Assembly: GCA_032433765.1 (NCBI GenBank)
Contig: JAVIAB010000102.1
Coordinates: forward strand, 12,105,914 to 12,169,913
DNA from: Megaustenia siamemsis
Lineage: Eukaryota > Mollusca > Gastropoda > Stylommatophora > Ariophantidae
Reading direction: 5' to 3'
Length of the DNA: 64,000 nt
In this document: positions 30,193-41,466 of the stretch, piece after piece
How the letters are laid out: the number at the start of each line of letters is the position of its first letter
Numbering within the stretch: the stretch's first letter is position 1
Notes under the pieces: model-generated
Databases searched by the model: none
Told to the model about the DNA's origin: nothing
The model's input: only the letters and a program-made list of their open reading frames with translations
Translations under genes and position numbers: made by a program

Positions 30193-30445
30193 TCGTTCGT
30201 TCGCTTTCGTCAGCTTTGACCTCTGACGAAGTCCCACCCACTCAATTTTGTGGGACTGAATTTTGCGTGTAAAGTCTGTTTTATCCCATTACAGGATGCC
30301 CCTCGCCATGCAGGCAGATTTACTCCGACTTCAGAGGTACTAATTTTTAGGGAATTAGTAAAACCCAGGTGTCCTCGCCAGGGTACGAACCCCGGCTGTT
30401 GCCGTGGTAAGCCAACCGCCTATCGATTGCGCTAACCGGACACCC
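30193..30445 (-). mobile_element. SINE3 full copy (minus)
   Basis: It is bounded by the 13-bp duplication 'aatcagtagagat' (30180-30192 and 30446-30458). On the minus strand it starts 'tgtccggttagcgcaatcga', with a B box 'ggggttcgtaccct', so it has a tRNA-like head. It then has a core with 'atctgcctgcatggcgaggg' and ends with 'gtgggacttcgtcagaggtc'. It is 253 bp. Confidence 0.88.
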
Positions 30446-30458
30446 AATCAGTAGAGAT

Positions 30459-30820
30459 GTATGAGCAGTGTTGGCTAGACTTGAGGAACTCTTGCAGTGA
30501 ATGACTACAAAATGAGCAATGTTAAACAATATTGTTGGTCCTACAAGATGTCAACAGCCCACTGATTGTTTTGTTTGTCATCTGTCAATGATAAGAAGAG
30601 AAAGAAAAATAAAAAAAAAATATATTTTGACAATAAAAATTTAAAAACATTGAACTGACCAATCAAAACCCCTAACAAAGACTAATCAATTAAAATCACC
30701 AACTGAGACTTCTGGCTAGAAGAAGAAAATAGTGTATAAGTTGGTATTTTCTTACAGGATACTTTGACAAAATTAACAAGAGTTTCTTCCCATACATCCT
30801 TGTGAGATATCAACTGATTT
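30459..30820. other. AT-rich intergenic sequence
   Basis: No gene or named repeat recognised. Confidence 0.35.
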
Positions 30821-30823
30821 AAT

Positions 30824-31078
30824 ATCTATCTACCTATTGTCCTTTCAAGCTGAACACTGCACATAGGGCAGAAATGATAGGCTCTATGTCCAACAATCGT
30901 TGTTATCATGTCTCAGACCTTGCACAGGACCTGCATTGGATTTTTGCACATGTCCCTGGCCTCTCAATCTTGGCAAGGGAGTTGAGGCCTGCTGTCGGCT
31001 CATGCCACAGTGTTCTTTTTAGTGTTTCTCTATGTCAGCATCTTTTTCTTTTACCCTCTGAGATTCCCATTATTTAAT
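30824..31078 (-). mobile_element. LINE family R, 3' end (minus)
   Basis: The left end 'tatctatctacctattgtcc' is a TAGA-type tail. The block 'cacatagggcagaaatgata' and 'tgcctgctgtcggctca..' type sequence match the copies at 53090-53550 (plus) and 61025-61690 (minus). No frame survives. Confidence 0.65.
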
Positions 31079-31650
31079 ACAAATTATAAAATGAAGTGAT
31101 GTTGAAATTGAAACTGGTTGGTCTGCCGAAGACGAGGTGTGTATGCTTTGGGAAAAAATCGTGGTACATAATCACAAGTATTGACCATGCAACTGTCTCA
31201 TCTTATGTCATCCTGTCACCAGCATGACAACAGATCAAATTTCCATGATCAAAAGACTTGAATACAGCAGCAGAGGAAGTATAAATGTGTTAACCAAACA
31301 TACCTCAAGGTAAAGATGTCAGCTTTAAATGAGTTGAGTCTCTTATAGCAAATGGCAATGGTGTCACACGAGAATAATTTCTTTTGCTTGCTTGCTTGTT
31401 AAATGCACTTTTATGCTATTTTGTTGGAGCTATGGAGATCATGCTCTGCTGTCTATGCTTTTTAAGTGATTGTGTTTTGAGATACACAAGCAGGGATGTA
31501 GCAAAATTAAGAGGGAAAGAGTATATGGGATTGACTTATGACTACTGATGATAGCTTGCTACCAACCGTCTGTGAAGATGCCAAAGGCCAGATTTTATAT
31601 ATATCTGAAGATTTGATGCAAACATTGATATTTATTGAGAAGATACATCA
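31079..31650. other. Intergenic sequence, nothing recognised
   Basis: No coding or repeat feature could be supported. Confidence 0.35.
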
Positions 31651-31654
31651 CAAT

Positions 31655-31850
31655 ATCTTACTAAAAGTCATCTTGGAAGTGAAAGTACAAAGTAGACAAG
31701 GCAATGCATGACTAAAGTGGACTGATAACATGAAACGATGGACCAGGTGAGCCTATGACAATGTGCACCATCAAGACAAGAGACAGAGTAAAATAGCGCT
31801 TCATAGTAGCCAACCTTCTTTGATGTGGAGATGGCACCCAATGAATGAAT
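31655..31850 (+). mobile_element. LINE family K, 3' end (plus)
   Basis: 'agtcatcttggaagtgaaag', 'accatcaagacaagagacag' and 'gtagccaaccttctttgatg' match K elsewhere. There is no GATG run at the end; 'aatgaatgaatt' stands in its place. Confidence 0.7.
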
Positions 31851-32895
31851 TAAAACACCTCAATGTGTTGATTGTAAAATGGAACCTGAGAGATGAAGAA
31901 GAAATAAAAATAAAAGTACTTTTCTTGTTTGTGATATTTGAATTATAAGAAAAATATGTGATGATATCTTTCTTGTCTAGCTCTCACAACGAGTTTTCAG
32001 GGAATAATATTGTAAACAATTTGGTAGCATAAGAGAATTATAGCTGCATTTTAATGTTATTGCCTTGATATAATTTATTTTAAAAATATTGTTGTTAATT
32101 AAAGAAGTATGTGTGTGTCTGTGAAAAGTAGTTTTTTTTTTTTTTACCTGTATCATATGAAGTAGTATTGTGTAAGAATAATAAGAATATTGTTATTCTG
32201 TTGTTACAAAATTAACATATATCAACATATCAATGAGCGCAAGAATACATTACTGAATATCTGCAAATAAAATCTCGCTACTGTTGGTAATTGATAAAGT
32301 GTGAAAATACTTTCTAAGGATAATCACCTGTATTATATGTCAGTGCTATTTTTGTCCGTTGCTGTAACAAATTTTTATTGTAAAAAAAAATGCAGTTATT
32401 CTAAGATAAGACTGGTATTTTGAAATACTACATATTTTCCAAATTTGATTTTAATGTTGTCATTACATTCTGAAATTTTGTTTAAAGACTTAATTGAATA
32501 AAGAAAGCGATCTCAGTGGGAGATGGACCTACCTTTTATATTGTACCAATTTCCCACAATTTGTACAGAATTTATTACAAAATGGATGTGTGCAAGACAG
32601 ATGTTTGCCAAATGCTACCATTTGTATGAATGATGCAAAATATTTGTCAAAAATATATAAGCTCTGCTTTAAGAATAATCCAAAGACTCAACAATAACTT
32701 ACAGTGTGGATAGACAGATGAATGAAATGCATCTCTTGCTAAGAAAGTCAATAAGTTCAAGTACAATTTAAAAAATCAGAAGCAAATCTTACACTATTTT
32801 CTTTTTTCTTTTTTCTGTTGCTTCCAATTTTTTTTTCTTTTTTTTTTTTTTTTTGGCCATTTGGCAGTTTCCACTTCTGGTAAAGTACCTAGATA
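31851..32895. other. AT-rich intergenic kilobase
   Basis: Low-complexity AT-rich sequence with homopolymer T runs at about 32130-32145 and 32823-32854. Nothing coding is visible. Confidence 0.4.
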
Positions 32896-32902
32896 CAAGT
32901 AA

Positions 32903-33178
32903 TTGAATTTTGCGTGTTAATTCGTTTTTCCCTGGCAGCCGTCTGCACAGTTGTCCCTCACCACATAGGCAGATAACTATCTTTGGAGGTACTTAAATTT
33001 TTTTCTGTCAATTAGTAATTGATGTTTCAAGCCGGGTCTTGCTGCTCAAACCAAATGTGGTTGCGCCTCAGAGAGGAGAAATCACCAAAAAAATAGCCTC
33101 ACCTGCTCAGCCAGGATTTAAACTCTCAACCTTTCCATCTCAAGACTGGCATCTTGCCTCGAAACCAACCAGTCCTCA
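32903..33178 (-). mobile_element. SINE3b copy (minus)
   Basis: It is related to 37779-38100: 'attttgcgtgttaattcg', 'ctgcacagttgtccctcacc' and 'ggcatcttgcctcgaaacca'. The minus strand gives the tRNA-like head 'gaggcaagatgccagtct'. The core is shared with SINE3 at 30193-30445 ('taacacgcaaaattca'). Confidence 0.75.
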
Positions 33179-33324
33179 GCTTCCAATTTGAGGGCTTGTT
33201 TTTTGCTTCTCTGGTTATTTCCCACCACATGACTGACTATGTCCATCTTTTCCTAATTACACATCTGTTATTACTCTTATTTCTGTCAATTGGAATGAAT
33301 TAAAAATAAGGCAAGTCACCTGTT

Positions 33325-33540
33325 AGCACCAGGGCTGAAACAGTGACTCATAGCTGACTACTTATGCCTGAACTGGAGAACTGGCACCACCTCATCACAA
33401 TGCCCTTAGTCACAGACTATCCAGTCTGGCCAAGTCAGTAAGGATCGATACAGTAGCAGGTAAATTACCTGAGGCAACCAGTGCTCAAAAGTGCTGTGCT
33501 GAAAACATGTGTTAAGCTGAGACACAACCTTTTTCTATAA
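33325..33540 (+). mobile_element. Element H fragment
   Basis: 'gtccagtctggccaagtcag' in context with 'aggatcgata' and 'tgctgtgctgaaaacatgtg' follows the 51590-51845 copy of H. Confidence 0.55.
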
Positions 33541-33544
33541 CCTT

Positions 33545-33635
33545 CACCTGTTAGTGAATATATCATATTTGGGTGTGTAGTGAATATATCATATTTGGGT
33601 GTGTAGTGAATATATCATATTTGGGTGTGTAAGAT
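33545..33635. repeat. 26-bp tandem repeat, three units
   Basis: The unit is 'tgaatatatcatatttgggt' plus 'gtgtag', with three near-perfect copies. Confidence 0.93.
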
Positions 33636-33824
33636 ACATTTTTTTCTTTGAAAATAGTATGAAAAACAGGGTGTGTCTTTCTTATGCGCAGGTACTCAGT
33701 TTTTAAAAAAAATTACATACATTTCTAGAAATTTCAGTGCATGGATGTGCATACACTACCAACAGTGCATGCTCTGTCATCGACTATCACAGGGTGTGTT
33801 CATTTAAACTTTTCAGTTGTGAAC

Positions 33825-34092
33825 GTTCTTCTTCTTCTTTTCTCTTTTCACTGATACCTAAAAGGTGTCGAGGTTATATCATTTGTCGTTCTTGAGCTGT
33901 TCGAACTGTCTGAATTAGTGACTTTCCTTTGTTGTTACATGTCTCTGTCACTGCATCTATCCATCTTCTTCTGGGTCTTCCTCTTGGTCTTTTTCCATGC
34001 ATTCTCGAGAAGAATGCCCTTGATGGTGATTGATAAGGATTCATTCTGACCAGGTGGCCAAACCATTTAAGTTGTTGTAACATTTGTTAAGT
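33825..34092 (-). mobile_element. LINE family E, 3' end (minus)
   Basis: The minus strand encodes 'LQQLKWFGHLVRMNPYQSPS' and 'MHGKRPRGRPRRRWIDAVTE', ending 'RTAQERQMI' and a stop. The tail is AAGAAG. This is the same family as the long copy at 46906-48253, and this fragment lacks the premature stop seen there. Confidence 0.85.
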
Positions 34093-34186
34093 GTGTTGAA
34101 TATCTACTGTTGGATTTTGTTATGTTTATTCGCAAGTTATGGTTTGAAAACATGATTGGTATTGTTCTAACATACAAGCTACATGT

Positions 34187-34265
34187 AATTGAGAATGTTC
34201 TAACATACAAGCTACATGTAATTGAGAATGTTCTAACATACAAGCTACATGTAACTGAGAATGTT
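34187..34265. repeat. 33-bp tandem repeat, about three units
   Basis: The unit is 'gttctaacatacaagctaca' plus 'tgtaattgagaat'. Confidence 0.92.
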
Positions 34266-34467
34266 AAGAACATGTTTTATTCCGCTGTGCTGATGGCACA
34301 AAATTGCTGCTACTTTTCATTTTTAAGTAATGTGGCATTAGTAGTGCACAGACTGTGACTAGATGGTATAGAGGACACATTTTTGTATAAGGGCTCAGAT
34401 TATGATTTGAAGAAGCTTCAAGCGATCTTCTAAAGCTCTGGGCAGGAATGTCTTGGTTTTGACAAAG

Positions 34468-34720
34468 TAAAAAGTAAAGTACCCCATCATGCCAAGTGGC
34501 GTATTGTGAATATGGTGTTAGTGACCATAAATTTTACAGACCCTCGGTACATGATTTTTGGGGTTATGTGGTCGATATTATGCCCATGCCGCTTTACTTT
34601 CCCAGAAAAAAATCTGGTACCCATTAAAGGCTGGGTGAACCGGAAGCTGTCGGTTGGGATTCAACCCTACCTCTTGTCCATTGTAGTCCAGTTCACTAAC
34701 CACTGAGCTATCGCGGCTCC
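34468..34720 (-). mobile_element. SINE1 full copy (minus)
   Basis: It is 253 bp and bounded by the 13-bp duplication 'ggttttgacaaag' (34455-34467 and 34721-34733). The tRNA-like head is at the right. Confidence 0.92.
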
Positions 34721-34733
34721 GGTTTTGACAAAG

Positions 34734-35418
34734 ATTAGAAGATATTCTTTCCTAGATAGTTTAGGTATTTGTTGAAAGTAAGTCTATGTGTTACTGAATA
34801 TTTTTGAAATAAGTTTTTTCCTCTAAAATTTGTGTACATGAAATTAGGCATGTCTTGTCTTATCCAGCACATTTTTTGTGCTGGGAAATTCAGTAAATGT
34901 TTTGTGTTGTTAGTTTATGGATTATCTTTGCCTTTCAGCTTGACATATCCATCTTCAGTATTAGTAGATTTTTAATTGCTTAAACTTTTACCAGGGTAGC
35001 GGCCATTTTGGCCCACTCTTTTAGTATTTTAACTGCCAAGTGCTCTATAATGTGTGTAGAATGCATATGGGGCCCTTCTGTTTCTTGCCATTATTTAAGA
35101 AGGTTAGACATGGAATCCCACATCCCAGACACTTGGGAAGGGTAACGCCACGGATTTGAAAAGAAAAATTCTTCGAACTTTTTGTTTAGAGGACGAGATC
35201 ATACCTCAGCCACCCAACTCAAAAGTAAATTTTTAATGGTTTTAGTTAAAGGACCCCCCTCCCTTCTTACTCATGATAATTGTTTCATGCTATTATTTTA
35301 CATTTTCACTTTTTGTATGCAGCTATTAATGGTTGCCAGGAATCAAAATTAGTTTTGTTAGAACATCTCCATTGCTTTTGTTCTTAATAATGTTATTTTA
35401 ATGCACAGGTAAATTTTG
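34734..35418. other. Intergenic sequence, nothing recognised
   Basis: AT-rich. No repeat family or coding region could be defined. Confidence 0.35.
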
Positions 35419-35419
35419 T

Positions 35420-36004
35420 ATTGTTTTTATGATTCTTCCTGTTCTTCTTCTTTCCTTCCCCATTTACCTATCAGCATTGAGGGGTGATATCATTTGTGTT
35501 CCATTGTACTTCTGGTAGCCTCTCCTGCTATTATGTTTCCTAGTGTTTCTAATATTCCTTATTCCATTTTTTTCATTGTTGGCCCTTGGGTCTGGTGTTC
35601 TCTCAACATTTATTGAAGGCTCATTATGTAGTGTTTTGATCTTTCTGCCTTATCACGTGGCCAAACAATTTTATCTGTTGTTTCTTTATGTATTCTATGA
35701 TGGGAATTATTCCTGGCCTTCTTCTCTGATCTTATCTCTCAGGCTGTTTCTTGTCATTCGTCTAACACACTTTATCTTGGTAGTCGTTAATTTTCACATT
35801 GCATTCTTGCATCTAGGGTCCAGGTCTGGCATTGGTAGCACAGCATTGGGATGAAGATTGTATTGTAGAGTGCCAGTTTTGCCTCTAGAGTTATTTCCTT
35901 GTTGGACAATAGTGGTGATAGCTGTCCGATGATTTGACAAACTTTGTTGTATCTTGAGTCTATTTCTCCTGTTTGTGAATTGTCATTCGCCACTAGACTT
36001 TCTA
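35420..36004 (-). mobile_element. LINE family C, thumb to 3' end, left part (minus)
   Basis: The minus strand encodes 'NDNSQTGEIDSRYNKVCQII', 'LSPLLSNKEITLEAKLALYN', 'TIFIPMLCYQCQTWTL' and decayed downstream parts. It is interrupted by LINE B (36005-37024) and continues at 37025-37205. Confidence 0.82.
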
Positions 36005-37024
36005 TAAAGTTTATTAACCTGATAAAAACAATGTATGAAGGAACAAAATGTAGTGTGGTGCATGAAGGACAGCTTACAGAAGCATTTGAAATAAGAACAG
36101 GAGTAAGGCAAGGATGCCTTCTGTCTCAATTTATCTTTCTACTGGCCATAGATTGGATTATGAAAATAACTCAAAACAACAGATCCAGTGGGATCCAGTG
36201 GTCACTGACCAAACAACTTGATGATTTAGACTTTGCTGATGACATAGCTCTCCTATCACACAACCATCAACAGATGCAGGATAAAATGAGTATATTAGAT
36301 GAGATATCACAACAGCTAGGACTAAAGATTAATAGAGATAAGACCAACATTATGAGAATTAATGCAGTTGGCAATAACCAAATAAAACTAGGAGAAATAC
36401 CTCTACTAGACGTACAATCTTACATATATCTGGGCAGTAATATAGATAAAGAGGGAGGAACAGAAAATGATACCAAAATAAGGATATCAAAAGCAAGAGG
36501 AGCTTTCATTGCACTGGGAAACATATGGAAATCCAAAGAAATTAGGCTAAATACAAAAATAAAAATTTTCAACTCAAATGTTAAGTCGGTCCTATTATAT
36601 GGCTGTGAAACATGGAGAATAACAAAATTGACAATCACGAAGGTACAGACTTTCATTAATGGATGCTTACGCAGAATAAAGGGATGGAAATGGCAGGACA
36701 AAGTCACTAACGTGGAATTATGGAAATGTACCGGTCAAATACCAGTGGATAAAGAGATACAGCGAAGACGATGGCGATGGATGGGACACACACTACGGAA
36801 GCCAACTGAGAGTATTACACAACAGGCCCTTTTTTGGAATCCCCAGGGGAAAAGACAAAGAGGAAGACCAAGGAATTCTTGGAGAAGACAGATCGAAGCA
36901 GAGATGAAGATGATGGGGAAGACATGGAATGATCTTAAAAGAATGGCAAAAAACAGAACGACTTGGAAAGTGTTTGTTGAAGACCTATGCTCCACTGGGA
37001 GCTAAAAGGTAGAAGAAGAAGAAG
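36005..37024 (+). mobile_element. LINE family B, RT palm to 3' end, intact frame
   Basis: From its 5' truncation point to the stop (about 37005) it has one uninterrupted frame of about 335 codons. RT motif B reads 'IRTGVRQGCLLSQFIFLLAI', motif C 'LDDLDFADDIALLS', then 'NRDKTNIMRINAVG', 'YIYLGSNIDKEGGTENDTKI' and 'SVLLYGCETWRITK'. The C-terminus is 'RRRWRWMGHTLRKPTESITQ' and 'GKRQRGRPRNSWRRQIEAEM'. The tail is AGAAGAAGAAG. The 13-bp target duplication 'actagactttcta' is at 35992-36004 and 37025-37037. The longer open frame that starts at 35944 runs into antisense LINE C and is fortuitous. Confidence 0.93.
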
Positions 37025-37205
37025 ACTAGACTTTCTAAATATTTAAATCCTCTACATGTTTTAGTTGTCTGCCGTCTATAATTATGTTGATGTTCTATTT
37101 CTCTTTTGCAATATTTATAACTTCTGTTTCGTTAATGTTGATTTTCATGTTGTATTGTGTGCCTGTGCTGTTAAGTCTATTTATGTGTTCTTGTAGGTAT
37201 TCTGT
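37025..37205 (-). mobile_element. LINE family C, right part (minus)
   Basis: It continues the C element after the LINE B insertion: 'tttaaatcctctacatgttt', 'tataattatgttgatgttct' and 'tgatttt'-type sequence, as in 59110-59190. Confidence 0.75.
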
Positions 37206-37777
37206 TTTTCATGTATAAGTTTTTATGATTGAAAAATGCAAATATTAACTACCAGAAATGGACATATAGGGTATGTATTACAAATACATTGAGGCATTTT
37301 GTAAATATAACTAAATAATATTACTAGTAAATGTGCTGTAAATCATGTTATAATCATCATCATCATCAACATGTGCCATACATGCTGCATAAATCTTGTT
37401 TTTTTTCTACTGCTTGTACTGTAGGGCATTACAGAAAGGGAGGTATGTGTAGCTATATGGGTGGGCTGTCCATAGAACCATTTTGAACAGGAGAGAATAA
37501 TTTTTTTCATAATTACTGTCTGACCCATCGTTTGAATGAAAATGCCACTTTTGTCCCATTTTGAAATAAAAAATGTCAATCCCCCCCCCCCCCCCCATTT
37601 TAAATTAAAAATTGAAAATATACTTTAATATTGGCCAATTTTAAGTCGTAACCTATAATTTTATATCACTATCACTTACACCAGTAATTTGTACAATCTA
37701 GGATTATATTGAAATTGTGTCATGAATTTTGAGAATTTTTCACCACTGACATTGTTTGTCTAATGAGTTTCATATAG
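37206..37777. other. AT-rich sequence with a poly-C tract
   Basis: It contains a run of about 17 C at 37580-37596 and a short 'atcatcatcatcaacatgtg' remnant near 37353 that may be a LINE tail. No gene. Confidence 0.4.
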
Positions 37778-37778
37778 G

Positions 37779-38100
37779 GGGCTGGTTGTTCTCGAGGCAA
37801 GACGCCAGCCTTGAGGCAGAGAGGTTGTGGGTTCAAATCCCGGCTTGTTGGTGGGATTTTTATTTGTGATTTCTCTCTGTGACAACCGCCCCTGGTCTCA
37901 GCAGCGAGGCCCGGATTGACACGTCAATTACTCATGTACGGGGAAAAATATGAGTATCTCCAAAGATGGAGTTATCTGCCTGTGCAGTGAGGGACACCTG
38001 TGCACATGGCTGCCAGGGAAAATGGGTTAACACACAAAATTCAGTTCCTAGTCTCTAGGGACTTCATCAGAGGTAAAAAGCTGGTGAATGAAAAAAAAAA
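37779..38100 (+). mobile_element. SINE3b full-length-like copy (plus)
   Basis: The head 'ggctggttgttctcgaggca' with B box 'gtgggttcaaatcccggc' is tRNA-like. The core has 'gttatctgcctgtgcagtga' and 'gggttaacacacaaaattca', and the end 'gggacttcatcagaggta' is followed by an A-rich tail. The core and 3' part match SINE3 at 30193-30445, but the heads differ. Confidence 0.82.
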
Positions 38101-38333
38101 TATTTAACTCCAAAAGTCAAACATTGCTTCAGGATTTTAACCTGTACCCTTTGGGACCATACCTTGCCACTATAGTAAATGTGCTAAGTTTTGTTCTTTT
38201 TCTATTGCATTTGCCTATTGGATACTTCGCTGCATTATCAGCTTTTAAAATGATGATTAATGAATGTAGATGTGCTGAACTGTCATTTACAGCAGCCTGT
38301 GATATTCTTTTGACCCAACATATCTGACTACAG

Positions 38334-38627
38334 TGAATCAATTCAGAGGAAGAGGTATGTTTACAGCACTCAGAAAAATTGACAAATAATCAACAACAGA
38401 AAAAAATATGGACCAATGCAGGATTTAACCCGTACTCAGTGGCACACTGAGGCGCTGTGCCTCCGTGTATGGGTTTGATCCTGCTTTGGTCCATATTTTT
38501 TACTGTTGTTGATTATTTGTCAATTTTTCTGAGTGCTGTAAACATACCTCTTCCTCTGAACTGATTCGCTGATTATCGCCTCGGAAGTTTCCCTCTATAA
38601 TAATATTCATTTATTATTATTTGTCTC
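38334..38627. mobile_element. 294-bp hairpin element with 15-bp target duplication
   Basis: Two arms of roughly 110 bp (38334-38445 and 38460-38570) are near-perfect reverse complements: 'cagaggaagaggtatgttta' pairs with 'taaacatacctcttcctctg'. They surround a GC-richer loop 'gcacactgaggcgctgtgc'. An AT-rich 3' tail follows (38585-38627). The duplicated target 'catatctgactacag' is at 38319-38333 and 38628-38642. It encodes nothing. The right arm contains 'gggtttgatcctgc', loosely B-box-like. Confidence 0.82.
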
Positions 38628-38724
38628 CATATCTGACTACAGCACGATGTTTTTGAGCTTCTGGTTAGTTTCTTTCTTTGATCTTCCTACTCTCATGACC
38701 TATCTGCTTAACGTAGATGTGTCT

Positions 38725-39005
38725 TTAACTTGGCAGCAGTAGTCTTTCCATATGTCAGGCTTGTGTTGAGAGGAGATAAAAAAAAAATTCCAAAACAGGC
38801 TCTTCTATGGAAAACATCAGGATACAGAAAAAGAGGAAGACCTAATGAGACACTAAAAAGAACACTTATAAGTGATACAAAGTTGGCAGGCATTTACTCA
38901 TTGGATTATGATCAAACATCTCACCCAGAACTGAGATTGGTAGCGAAAAACATGAGCCCTATGTAGCATCTAGTGGTGCTGAAAGGATCAAGATCAAATA
39001 GTCTT
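38725..39005 (+). mobile_element. LINE family L, 3' end
   Basis: Readable peptide: 'VVFPYVRLVLRGDKKKIPKQ', 'ALLWKTSGYRKRGRPNETLK', then 'TLISDTKLAGIYSLD'. It is the LINE C-terminal 'RKRGRP' type. A second copy is at 54133-54345. No canonical tail is seen. Confidence 0.72.
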
Positions 39006-39660
39006 TCATACAATCAATGAAGGTATGAAATGAGGTCAACAACATTTTAAAACTAGTTATTTTTTTTTCTTCAGCTTTCACCAATTAAGGTGGGTGTGGA
39101 TTTGTTCCAAGGCACTGTCAGCTATGAGTCACTAACCACTTACAGCCCAGATGCTGCTGGGCATGCTCTGTGATTCTGTATGTGATTCTGTACCCCATAA
39201 ATAGTTTTATTTGTTATTGTCTGTAAGATAACAATCCTGGAAATGGGCAATTATATTAAAATCTGAACGTAATGTCAGTCTGTAACCGATATTTGTTTTA
39301 CAGAGCAACAACAAAGTTTAGTAACTCTGTCTCCTTGAAATCAACTCTCGTGGATATAGTGTATTTTTTTTCCTTTACAAAAAATGTAACCAGATTATAA
39401 TAATACACAACTTGTACAGCTGCACCATATGATGATCAAAATGTGTACATAATATGGGCAGACTGTACAAGTTGGTGTTTAATTAGATGTCTATTATCTA
39501 CTGTTCCTGTTGTTGTTTGTTACTATTTTTAGTACAAATGGTAAGTTATTACAAGTTTTGTAAACTCTGCAAGCAAATGAATAAAATATAAATGTTGAAA
39601 TCTGAACCAAATTTATTTATGTAAATTGATTGCATCATTTTTTTTGTTTATGTATTTAAA
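39006..39660. other. AT-rich intergenic sequence
   Basis: No gene or named repeat recognised. Confidence 0.35.
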
Positions 39661-39663
39661 TTT

Positions 39664-40172
39664 TCACTATCAACCCTTACGTGTGCGTGTGAAAGCTGGA
39701 AAACAACAAGAGATGTAGAAACAAAGTTGAGCGCATTCGAAAATAAATGTCTACGGAAAATACTTGGTATAGCGTGGAACGAATTCAAAACAAACGAGGA
39801 AATTAGAGAAATCGCCAATCAACCACTAATATCTTCAGTAATAAAGAAAAGACGATGGTCATATGTTGTACATGTGATGAGAAGGGATAATAACTGAATA
39901 GCAAAGCGAGCCCTCATATGGGAAACAACAGGTAAGAGAAAAAGAGGACGACCCAGGGAGACACTGAGAAGAACATTGATGAGAGAGGCAAGAGCAGCAG
40001 GATTCGATCCCTCAATGAGATAGAGCTGCTTGCACAGAACAGAGACAGATGGCGAGATTTGATCAAATATCTTTAAAAGAAAACTGCTAGAACAAAAATT
40101 CAGATAGGAGAAGGTGTATCTTGGTCTACGCCCTATGGGCCGGCTACAGCTCAAAAGGTCAATAGATAGATT
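39664..40172 (+). mobile_element. LINE family A, 3' half (plus)
   Basis: It closely matches 28553-29055: 'tgaaagctggaaaacaacaa', 'cgattcaaaaca'-type region, 'aagagaaaaagaggacgacc', ending 'ctcaaaaggtcaatagatag'. Stops and a one-base loss near 40003 inactivate it. Confidence 0.88.
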
Positions 40173-40371
40173 TAGATTTTCAAAACTCTAAAAAAGCATC
40201 AAATATGCTATAATTTTCTTCTATGTTATCTTGATGACATCACATCATCATATGCCTTTAACTCTAGATTATGATATCTTCTATCTCAACTCTCCCAGTA
40301 CTGTACTCTCCCAGTACTGTACTCTCCCAATACAGTAGTAAAAATTACTACCACTTAAATGTAACATTCAT

Positions 40372-40547
40372 CATCATCATCGAGTGCCATCTCCGCAACG
40401 AAGGTTGGCTACCATGGAGCGCCATTCTGCTCTGTCTCTTGCTTTGATGGTGCAGGTTGTCATAGGCTGGTTTGTCCTTATTTTGATGTTACTCGCCCAT
40501 GTTAGCCTTGGTCTGCCTCTGCCTTTTTTACCTTAATGTAACATTAG
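40372..40547 (-). mobile_element. LINE family K, 3' end (minus)
   Basis: 'atcatcatcatcgagtgcca' is followed by 'gaaggttggctaccatggag', as at 13757-13930. Confidence 0.82.
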
Positions 40548-41040
40548 GTGCTCTAAAAATAGTAATTTCTCTGAAATTTTGGCACATTGCTGTGTGTTCA
40601 CACTAGGCAAAACATGGGAACTAAAAATTCCTGGCTCAGGTTGATTCTGAGTTTCACCTCATGGACTGGACGTGTTACACTGTATGGTCACTATAAGTCC
40701 ATCAGTGTGCCCAGCTACCTCATAGCATTATTTGCTGCATTTCCCAGGTCAAAAAGGGTTTATTGATGTCTGCCGATGACTGAGGAAATTTCTCAGCGAG
40801 GGTGGGAAATCTAACAACAATGGAAACAAATTAAACACTCACAGGTTGTCAACTCTCAGGTTGTCCCCAGAAGTTATTAGGAATGTTTGAACATGGCAAA
40901 ATGTTAAATTAAAACAATTTTTCTAATTAATTTGGAGGTTTCTTCATGGCTTTACCAGCTCCTTGTCTTTGGATTGTAAGAAGTGATACCTAGTCCTCTA
41001 GGATCTAGGATAACATAAATAAAAAAAAAATACCAGGAGA
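40548..41040. other. Intergenic sequence, nothing recognised
   Basis: No feature could be supported. Confidence 0.35.
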
Positions 41041-41044
41041 TTTG

Positions 41045-41466
41045 TACTGTGTGTGCTTTGTAAATATGTGTGCTTTGTAAATATGCGTGCTTTGTAAGTA
41101 TGGGTGCTTTGTAAGTATGCGTGCTTTGTAAGTATGCGTGCTTTGTAAATATGCGTGCTTTGTAAATATGCGTGCTTTGTAAATATGCGTACTTTGTAAA
41201 TATGCGTGCTTTGTCTATATGTGTGCTTTGTAAGTATGTGTGCTTTGTATATATATATATGTGTGCTTTGTAAATATGTGTGCTTTGTAAATATGTGTAC
41301 TTTGTATAATGTGTGCTTTGTAAGTATGCGTGCTTTGTAAATATGCGTGCTTTGTAAATATGCGTGCTTTGTAAATATGCATGCTCTGTAAATATGTGTG
41401 CTCTGTAAATATGTGTGCTTTGTAAATATGTGTGCTTTGTATATATGTGTGCTTTGTATATATATG
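41045..41466. repeat. 17-bp minisatellite, about 24 units
   Basis: The unit is 'gtgctttgtaaatatgc', with g/c and a/t variants and one TA-expanded unit near 41250. The minus strand shows a spurious 190-codon frame. Confidence 0.95.

Noticed and set aside
35944..37005. A single 353-codon gene
   Set aside because: The first 20 or so codons are antisense LINE C. The remainder is 5'-truncated LINE B behind a target duplication.
38088..38327. 79-codon hydrophobic frame
   Set aside because: It begins in the A-rich tail of SINE3b and ends at the hairpin element's target site. There is no codon or homology support.
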